From an uncultured Alphaproteobacteria bacterium (GTDB lineage: Bacteria > Pseudomonadota > Alphaproteobacteria > Micropepsales > Micropepsaceae): a stretch of 6,824 nt of DNA. Positions 1 to 4,690 of the stretch are shown here, piece after piece; within the stretch, counting starts at the first letter, position 1, and each line of letters opens with the position of its first letter. The position numbers and the translations under genes are program-made. The notes under the pieces are model-generated. The model had not been told where the DNA came from, did no database searches, and worked only from the letters and a program-made list of their open reading frames with translations. The stretch lies in contig CALDFO010000242.1 of assembly GCA_937942205.1 (NCBI GenBank), forward strand, positions 1 through 6,824. The letters run 5' to 3'.

Positions 1-1271
1 CCCGCCGCGTCATCGCAGGCCTGGAAAGCCGCTATCGCCAGCAGTCGGGTGTCGGCCAGCTCAGGATCAAGCATAACGGCGTGCTGGGCTATTTCATCGA
101 GGTGACTCAACAGCACGCCGACAAGCTGATGCAGGATAAAGACACCTTCCGTCACCGCCAGACCATGGCGGGCGCGGTGCGCTTTTCCACCGACGAGCTG
201 GCCAGCCTGGCGTCGCGCATTTCCGAGGCCGCCGAAAGCGCCCTGGCGCTGGAAACCGCGCTGTTCGACGAGATGGTGATGCTGGCCCTCGAACATGGGG
301 ACGCGCTGACGACGATCGCCGATGCGCTGGGGGTGCTGGATGTGAACGCAGGCCTGGGCGAGTTGGCGGTGGCGGCGCGCTATGTGCGCCCTAAAATGGA
401 TACCGGCCTGGCCTTCGACATCCGGCGCGGCCGCCATCCGGTGGTGGAGGCGGCGTTGCAGGCGGCCCATGCCGGCCCGTTCGTGCCCAACGACTGCGAC
501 CTGTCGCCCGACTCCAAAGGGAGGCTGTGGCTGGTCACCGGTCCCAACATGGCGGGCAAATCCACCTTCCTGCGCCAGAATGCGCTGATCGCCATCCTGG
601 CCCAGATGGGCAGTTTCGTGCCCGCCGAATCGGCCCATATCGGCATCGTGGACCGGCTGTTCAGCCGCGTCGGCGCGGGCGACGATCTGGCGGCGGGCCG
701 CTCCACCTTCATGGTGGAGATGGTGGAGACGGCGGCGATCCTCAACCAGGCCACGCCGAAATCGCTGGTCATATTGGACGAGATCGGGCGCGGCACCGCC
801 ACCTATGACGGCCTGGCCATCGCCTGGGCGGCGGCGGAGCATCTGCATGAGGCCAACAAAAGCCGCGCTTTGTTCGCCACCCATTATCACGAGATGGTGG
901 CGCTGTGCGAAAGGCTGGACAGCATGGCGCCCTATACGATGAAGGTGCGCGAATGGAATGACAGCATCGTCTTCCTGCATGAGGTGATGCCGGGCACCGC
1001 CGACCGTTCCTATGGCATCCATGTCGCCAAGCTGGCGGGCCTGCCGGAGGCGGTGGTGCTGCGCGCCGAGGAGGTGCTGCGGGCGCTGGAGGAGGGCCGC
1101 GAGGGCCACAAGCCGCTGGCGCGGATCGACGATCTGCCGCTGTTCGGCGCCTCCGCTCCCGTGCCCAAGGGCAGCGCGGTGGAAGACGCGCTCCAGGCGA
1201 TCGAGCCGGACGCCCTGTCGCCCAAGCAGGCGCTGGAAATCCTGTATGACCTGAAGCGGAAACTGCCGTAA
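1..1271 (+). CDS. mutS: DNA mismatch repair protein MutS, C-terminal half (5' end outside window)
   Basis: MutS recognises mismatched or looped DNA and, as an ATPase clamp, recruits MutL to start repair in the cytoplasm. The frame is open from base 3 through the left edge, so the N-terminal mismatch-recognition and connector domains are missing; about 423 residues of a protein that is usually 850-900 remain. The piece opens in the core/lever region ([12 protein letters not shown], about 69-104). The Walker A loop GPNMAGKST is at 540-566, the [11 protein letters not shown] signature at 678-710, Walker [17 protein letters not shown] at 765-812 and the ATHYHE switch at about 876-893. The helical tail [13 protein letters not shown] and a final [13 protein letters not shown] complete a normal C-terminus, ending in TAA at 1269-1271. 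All ATPase motifs look intact. A DDLPLFG stretch near 1128-1148 sits where many MutS proteins carry a sliding-clamp-binding motif. A UspA-family gene starts 9 bases after the stop. Confidence 0.98.
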   Translation, partial: RRVIAGLESRYRQQSGVGQLRIKHNGVLGYFIEVTQQHADKLMQDKDTFRHRQTMAGAVRFSTDELASLASRISEAAESALALETALFDEMVMLALEHGDALTTIADALGVLDVNAGLGELAVAARYVRPKMDTGLAFDIRRGRHPVVEAALQAAHAGPFVPNDCDLSPDSKGRLWLVTGPNMAGKSTFLRQNALIAILAQMGSFVPAESAHIGIVDRLFSRVGAGDDLAAGRSTFMVEMVETAAILNQATPKSLVILDEIGRGTATYDGLAIAWAAAEHLHEANKSRALFATHYHEMVALCERLDSMAPYTMKVREWNDSIVFLHEVMPGTADRSYGIHVAKLAGLPEAVVLRAEEVLRALEEGREGHKPLARIDDLPLFGASAPVPKGSAVEDALQAIEPDALSPKQALEILYDLKRKLP

Positions 1272-1280
1272 ACTGCGGCC

Positions 1281-1769
1281 ATGAGCGCGCCCGCCGCCAG
1301 TTCGACCGCCTCCCGCGCCCCGCGCAAGTTCCTGGTCGTCATCGACAAGACGCCGGAATGCAAGGTCGCCCTGCGCTTCGCCACCCGCCGCGCCCAGCAT
1401 ACCGGCGGCCGCGTCACCCTGATGTGCGCCGCCAGCCTGCCCGACTTCCAGCAATGGCGCGGGGTGGAGGAGATCATGCGCGACGAGGCCCATGCCGAGG
1501 CCGAGGCCATGCTGCACGACGCCGCCAAGGTGGTGAACGACCTGTCCGGCATCCTGCCGGAACTGGTGATCCCCTATGGCGCGGTCACCGATTGCCTGGT
1601 GCCGCTGCTGAAGGACGATCCCGATATCTCCATCGTGGTGCTGGCCTCGGGCGCGGGCAAGGAAGGGCCGGGGCCGCTGGTCTCGATGTTCGGCACGGCG
1701 GTGCAGGGCATTCCGGTCACCATCGTGCCGGGCCATTTCACCGACGATCAGGTCGACGCGCTGGCCTGA
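1281..1769 (+). CDS. Universal stress protein (UspA) family protein
   Basis: The 162-residue product matches the alphaproteobacterial UspA-type group in style: RKFLVVIDKTPECKVALRF at residues 15-33 forms the first beta strand with the conserved Asp22, followed by RRAQHTGGRVTL, and the C-terminus ends in a strand IPVTIVPG (144-151). Usp proteins are soluble, usually dimeric, and are linked to stress survival; the partner and substrate here are unknown. The nucleotide-loop region, SGAGKEGPGPLVSMFGT (123-139), resembles the G-2x-G-9x-G-S/T ATP motif, but the last spacer is 8 residues, so ATP binding is uncertain. A low-complexity Ala/Ser/Pro N-terminus of about 14 residues precedes the fold. ATG 1281 is the first start after the mutS stop and has no clear Shine-Dalgarno, which suggests translational coupling to mutS. 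The gene shares the mutS reading frame, separated by one TAA. The family call is firm; the physiological role is not. Confidence 0.88.
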   Translation: MSAPAASSTASRAPRKFLVVIDKTPECKVALRFATRRAQHTGGRVTLMCAASLPDFQQWRGVEEIMRDEAHAEAEAMLHDAAKVVNDLSGILPELVIPYGAVTDCLVPLLKDDPDISIVVLASGAGKEGPGPLVSMFGTAVQGIPVTIVPGHFTDDQVDALA

Positions 1770-1788
1770 CGGGCCGTGCCGGGCTCTT

Positions 1789-1796
1789 GGGGGGAG
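1789..1796 (+). promoter_or_regulatory. Strong Shine-Dalgarno of the membrane-protein gene
   Basis: GGGGGGAG lies 7 bases before ATG 1804. It supports that start and is the clearest ribosome binding site on the plus strand of the window. It contrasts with the absence of one before the Usp gene just upstream. Confidence 0.6.
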
Positions 1797-1803
1797 CATC
1801 GCC

Positions 1804-2775
1804 ATGTGGGATTTCAGCTTCGGCCGCGCCATCCTGATGGTGCTGCAGACCCTACCTTTCGTGATCCTGCGCGGCCTGGTCTATGCCGGCATGGCCATCG
1901 CCTATGTCGCGGCGGTGGGCACCGGCGCGGGGATCGGCTGGCTGCTGGGCCGCGTCGCGGGGGTCGAGGCGGCGGCGGGCGGCGCGTTCTGGGGCGGCCT
2001 TCTGGGGTTCGGCCTGACCGCCGCGATCCTGTATCTGCTGCGGGAATATCTGCTCTATCTGCTCAAGGCCGCCCATATCGCGGTGCTGGTCGAACTGCTG
2101 GACGGCAAAAGCGTGCCCGCCGGAAAAAGCCAGATCGGCTATGGCAAGGATGCGGTGGCGGCCCGCTTCACCGAAAGCTCGGTCCTGTTCGGACTGGATC
2201 AGCTCATCAAGGGCGTGCTGGGCGCCATCGCCGGGCTGGTGCGCGGCCTGACCGCCTTCCTGCCCATTCCGGCCCTGCGGACGCTGGTGAGCCTTTTCAA
2301 TGCGGTGATGCGCATGTCGCTCACTTACGTGGACGAGATCATCCTGGCCCATCTGATCCGCAGCCGCACCGCCAATCCCTGGGCCACGGCGCAGGACGGG
2401 CTGGTGCTCTATGCCCAGAACTATCGCCCCCTGCTGCGCAACGCCGCCTGGCTCACGGTGCTGATGTGGGCGGCGATGGGCATTCTGTTCGTGTCGTTCC
2501 TGGCGCCGGCGGCGGCGCTGCTGGCGGTGTTTCCCCGCGCCGCCTCGGTCTGGGTGTTCGTGCTGGCGCTGGTCTTCGCCTGGGCGGTGAAGAAGGCGGT
2601 GATGGAGCCCATCGCCATCGCCGCCCTGATGCAGGTCTATTTCGCCGTGATCGCCGGCCAGACCCCTGACCCGGCCTGGCGCGCCCGGCTGGACGAGAGT
2701 TCCGCCCGGTTCCGCGACCTGGGCCGCAAGGCCGGCGCCTGGGTGATGGGCAAAACGTCGCCCGGCCCCGCTTGA
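1804..2775 (+). CDS. Conserved polytopic membrane protein of unknown function
   Basis: The product has 323 residues and no catalytic motif that I recognise. It is strongly hydrophobic. Likely membrane segments, judged by eye, are at about residues 10-50 (probably two passes), 60-92, 215-243 and 247-275, with a weaker amphipathic stretch at 128-160. Between them lie more polar, conserved-looking pieces: REYLLYLLKAAHIAVLVELLDG (80-101), TESSVLFGLDQLIKGVL (123-139), VDEIILAHLIRSR (176-188) and NPWATAQDGLVLYAQN (191-206). The C-terminal tail (about 285-323) is charged and probably cytoplasmic, starting GQTPDPAW. I have an impression of similar proteins in other alphaproteobacteria, but cannot name the family. 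There is no signal peptide with a cleavage site. The start at ATG 1804 is backed by a good ribosome binding site. It lies 34 bases after the Usp gene and 39 bases before a HIG1 gene, so a shared transcript is likely. No function is assigned. Confidence 0.85.
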   Translation: MWDFSFGRAILMVLQTLPFVILRGLVYAGMAIAYVAAVGTGAGIGWLLGRVAGVEAAAGGAFWGGLLGFGLTAAILYLLREYLLYLLKAAHIAVLVELLDGKSVPAGKSQIGYGKDAVAARFTESSVLFGLDQLIKGVLGAIAGLVRGLTAFLPIPALRTLVSLFNAVMRMSLTYVDEIILAHLIRSRTANPWATAQDGLVLYAQNYRPLLRNAAWLTVLMWAAMGILFVSFLAPAAALLAVFPRAASVWVFVLALVFAWAVKKAVMEPIAIAALMQVYFAVIAGQTPDPAWRARLDESSARFRDLGRKAGAWVMGKTSPGPA

Positions 2776-2795
2776 GGCTTGCCAGAGGGGCCGGG
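2761..2795 (+). other. GC-rich hairpin across the stop codon of the membrane-protein gene
   Basis: CCCGGCCCC (2761-2769) and GGGGCCGGG (2787-2795) are perfect 9-base inverted repeats with a 17-base loop that contains the TGA stop at 2773-2775. No T-run follows, so it does not look like an intrinsic terminator. It ends about 20 bases before the HIG1 start at 2815, so it could affect mRNA stability or expression of that gene. It could also be chance in such GC-rich DNA. Confidence 0.35.
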
Positions 2796-2814
2796 GCGGA
2801 CGGATAAACCGTTC

Positions 2815-3009
2815 ATGATCACCGGCAAGGCCCTGGTTGGGGTCGCAGTCCTGATTGTCTTTATCGTCCTGCTGCTGGGGCTCTATACCCTGTGGAAGGG
2901 CGGCGACACCGCCCGCACCTGGTCCAACCGGCTGATGCGGATCCGCGTCCTGGCCCAGGCAGTGGCCATCGTCATCATCATGGCGGTGCTGTATCTCAGC
3001 CAAAGTTGA
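2815..3009 (+). CDS. HIG1-domain twin-transmembrane small protein
   Basis: The 64-residue product is two membrane helices (about residues 5-27 and 46-62) joined by a short polar loop. The loop and start of helix two read SNRLMRIRVLAQ (37-48). This fits the HIG1 family motif (Q/I)x3(R/H)xRx3Q at its RxRx3Q core (Arg42, Arg44, Gln48), with Asn38 in the first, usually Gln/Ile, position. Mitochondrial members (Rcf1, HIGD) associate with respiratory complexes III and IV; bacterial members are common in alphaproteobacteria but little characterised, so a role in the respiratory membrane is inference. I chose ATG 2815. An in-frame TTG at 2779 would add 12 polar residues (MPEGPGRTDKPF) but falls only three bases after the preceding stop and has no ribosome binding site. 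A purine-rich CGGACGGA at about 2796-2803 could serve ATG 2815. It is probably co-transcribed with the unknown membrane protein upstream. Confidence 0.82.
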   Translation: MITGKALVGVAVLIVFIVLLLGLYTLWKGGDTARTWSNRLMRIRVLAQAVAIVIIMAVLYLSQS

Positions 3010-3033
3010 AGATTCGTCCGCCGACTTATATGT
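3006..3033 (+). promoter_or_regulatory. Candidate promoter for leuC
   Basis: TTGAAG (3006-3011, overlapping the stop of the HIG1 gene) is followed 15 bases later by TATATG (3027-3032), inside the most AT-rich patch of the window. The -10 patch is part of an imperfect palindrome, CTTA-TATG-TAAG (3025-3036), that could be an operator. A second candidate -10, TATATT (3105-3110), lies close to leuC but has no matching -35. Both assignments are by eye and weak. Confidence 0.28.
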
Positions 3034-3036
3034 AAG

Positions 3037-3073
3037 CGCCATATCTGGCGTCTGGCTCTTTCCGCGCCGCGGA
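3037..3073 (+). other. Two small hairpins in the leuC leader
   Basis: CGCCA-TATC-TGGCG (3037-3050) is a 5-base stem followed by TCTGGCTCTTT, which could be a weak terminator for the upstream cluster. TCCGC-GCC-GCGGA (3061-3073) is a second perfect 5-base stem. I saw no leucine-rich leader peptide or T-box-like layout, so classic attenuation is not supported. Short stems like these arise easily by chance. Confidence 0.25.
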
Positions 3074-3131
3074 CAGGCCCGGACGGACGGTCGCGCGTTG
3101 CGGCTATATTAATGATTTCAGTGGGTTAGAC

Positions 3132-4529
3132 ATGGGCAAGACGCTGTACGACAAGATCTGGGCCGCGCATCTGGTGGATGCCACCCCCGGCGAGACCCCG
3201 GTCATCTATATCGACCGCCATCTGGTCCATGAGGTCACCAGCCCCCAGGCCTTCGAGGGCCTGCGGCTGGCGGGCCGCAAGGTGCGCCGCCCGGAACTGG
3301 CGCTGGCGGTGGCCGACCATAACGTGCCCACCAAGGACCGCGACAAGGGCATCACCGAGCCCGAATCCAAGCTGCAGGTCGAAACCCTGGAAAAGAACGC
3401 CAGGGATTTCGGCATCGAATATTTCGCCATGGACGATATCCGCCAGGGCATCGTGCACATCATCGGCCCGGAACAGGGCTGGACCCTGCCCGGCACCACC
3501 ATCGTCTGCGGCGACAGCCATACCAGCACGCATGGCGCGTTCGGCGCGCTGGCCTTCGGCATCGGCACCAGCGAGGTCGAGCATGTGCTGGCGACCCAGA
3601 CCCTGCGCGCCATGCCGTCCAGGAACATGCGCGTCACCGTCAATGGCAAGCTGCCCGAGGGCGTCACCGCCAAGGATATCGCGCTGGCCATCATCGCCAA
3701 GATCGGCACCGCCGGCGGCACCGGCTATGTGATCGAATATGCGGGCGAGGCGATCCGCGGCCTGACCATGGAAGGCCGCATGACCCTGTGCAACCTGACC
3801 ATCGAGGCGGGCGCCCGCGCCGGCCTGGTCGCGGTGGACGATGTCACGCTGGATTATGTGAAGGGCAAGCCCCGCGCCCCCAAGGGCGCGGCGTTCGAGG
3901 CCGCCGCCATGTACTGGAAGACGCTGCACTCCGACCCTGACGCGACCTTCGACGCCGAGGTGACGCTGGATGCGCGCGACATCGTGCCGATGGTCACCTG
4001 GGGCACCTCACCCGAACAGGGCCTGCCGATCACCGCCAATGTGCCCGACCCGGCCGCCATCGCCGACGAGCACAAGCGCGTCGCCGCCCAGCGCGCGCTG
4101 GACTATATGGGCCTGACCGCCAACATGCCGCTGACCGACATCAAGGTGGATCATGTCTTCATCGGCTCCTGCACCAATGGCCGCATCGAAGACCTGCGCG
4201 CCGCCGCCGATGTCGCCAAGGGCCGGAAAGTCGCGGCCGGCGTCAACGCCATCGTGGTGCCGGGCTCCGGCCTGGTGAAGGAACAGGCGGAAGCCGAGGG
4301 CCTGGACAAGGTGTTCGTCGACGCCGGTTTTGAATGGCGCGATCCGGGCTGTTCCATGTGCCTGGCGATGAATGCCGACCGCCTCAAGGAAGGCGAGCGC
4401 TGCGCCTCCACCTCCAACCGCAATTTCGAGGGCCGTCAGGGCCGTGGCGGCCGCACCCATCTGGTGTCGCCCGCGATGGCCGTCGCTGCCGCCGTCACCG
4501 GGCATCTGGCGGACGTGCGCACGCTCTGA
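3132..4529 (+). CDS. leuC: 3-isopropylmalate dehydratase large subunit LeuC
   Basis: LeuC is the iron-sulfur subunit of isopropylmalate isomerase, which with LeuD converts 2-isopropylmalate to 3-isopropylmalate in leucine synthesis in the cytoplasm. The 465-residue length matches the bacterial family (about 466). It begins with the typical [14 protein letters not shown]. Other motifs are [14 protein letters not shown] (125-138), [12 protein letters not shown] (345-356) and [11 protein letters not shown] (404-414), and the three 4Fe-4S cluster ligands Cys347, Cys407 and Cys410 are all present. [16 protein letters not shown] (422-437) completes the aconitase-type active site. The protein looks intact and functional. 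ATG 3132 fits the family N-terminus; the only ribosome-binding-like sequence is a weak GTGGG at 3121-3125. leuD is not within the window: the next gene, priA, is convergent, so LeuD must be encoded elsewhere. A 122-base gap separates it from the HIG1 gene, so it probably has its own promoter. Confidence 0.98.
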   Translation: MGKTLYDKIWAAHLVDATPGETPVIYIDRHLVHEVTSPQAFEGLRLAGRKVRRPELALAVADHNVPTKDRDKGITEPESKLQVETLEKNARDFGIEYFAMDDIRQGIVHIIGPEQGWTLPGTTIVCGDSHTSTHGAFGALAFGIGTSEVEHVLATQTLRAMPSRNMRVTVNGKLPEGVTAKDIALAIIAKIGTAGGTGYVIEYAGEAIRGLTMEGRMTLCNLTIEAGARAGLVAVDDVTLDYVKGKPRAPKGAAFEAAAMYWKTLHSDPDATFDAEVTLDARDIVPMVTWGTSPEQGLPITANVPDPAAIADEHKRVAAQRALDYMGLTANMPLTDIKVDHVFIGSCTNGRIEDLRAAADVAKGRKVAAGVNAIVVPGSGLVKEQAEAEGLDKVFVDAGFEWRDPGCSMCLAMNADRLKEGERCASTSNRNFEGRQGRGGRTHLVSPAMAVAAAVTGHLADVRTL

Positions 4530-4536
4530 ATCCCGC

Positions 4537-4664
4537 TGTCATCCCCGGCGAGCAATGCAAAGCATTGCGCGGGAAGGGGACCCAGGTGGAACGATCACGC
4601 CCGGTCTTTCCGTCTGGATTCCCGTCCTCTCGCGCCGCATGGCGGCGCTCGGCCGGGAATGACA
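4537..4664. repeat. Palindromic intergenic repeat able to form a branched cruciform
   Basis: The element fills most of the gap between convergent leuC and priA. Its ends are imperfect inverted repeats: TGTCATCCCCGGCGAGC (4537-4553) against GCTCGGCCGGGAATGACA (4647-4664), with one mismatch and one single-base indel. Inside are two perfect 7-base stems with 3-base loops, GCAATGC-AAA-GCATTGC (4552-4568) and GCGCCGC-ATG-GCGGCGC (4632-4648). Between them is a longer imperfect stem, 4568-4585 against 4614-4631, where 11 of the 14 bases nearest the loop match. The whole can fold as a four-way structure. I recall similar sequences scattered between genes in many alphaproteobacteria, as a non-coding, REP- or MITE-like family. 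No coding capacity is evident. Its position lets it act as a bidirectional terminator or 3' end protector, which is inference. No other copy is present in the window. Confidence 0.8.
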
Positions 4665-4690
4665 CGTGTGTGCGGGAATGGCCCCGGCGT

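Noticed and set aside
1776..2669. Plus-strand frame overlapping the membrane-protein gene in another phase
   Set aside because: The product is Arg/Gly/Ala-rich and shows no fold or motif, while the frame from 1804 gives a coherent membrane protein with a good ribosome binding site.
2779..2814. TTG start extending the HIG1 protein by 12 residues
   Set aside because: The start lies three bases after the preceding stop, lacks a ribosome binding site and adds polar residues not expected in a twin-membrane protein of this family.
1852..3042. Long open frame on the minus strand opposite the membrane-protein and HIG1 genes
   Set aside because: It crosses two plus-strand genes and the intergenic gap, and its product is a Gln/His/Arg/Gly-rich string without recognisable domains. 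Long antisense frames are expected in DNA with GC-rich third codon positions.
3112..3129. Five-codon open frame (MISVG) ending two bases before leuC
   Set aside because: It has no ribosome binding site and no leucine codons, so it is not a credible attenuator peptide; it is probably chance.
3126..3929. Minus-strand frame inside leuC
   Set aside because: It is His/Gly/Ala/Gln-rich low-complexity sequence opposite a clear, conserved leuC; it is a shadow frame.
4673..4680. Second CGGGAATG just after the palindromic repeat (first at 4654-4661)
   Set aside because: An eight-base match 19 bases apart could be the remnant of another repeat end, but it is too short to support that claim.
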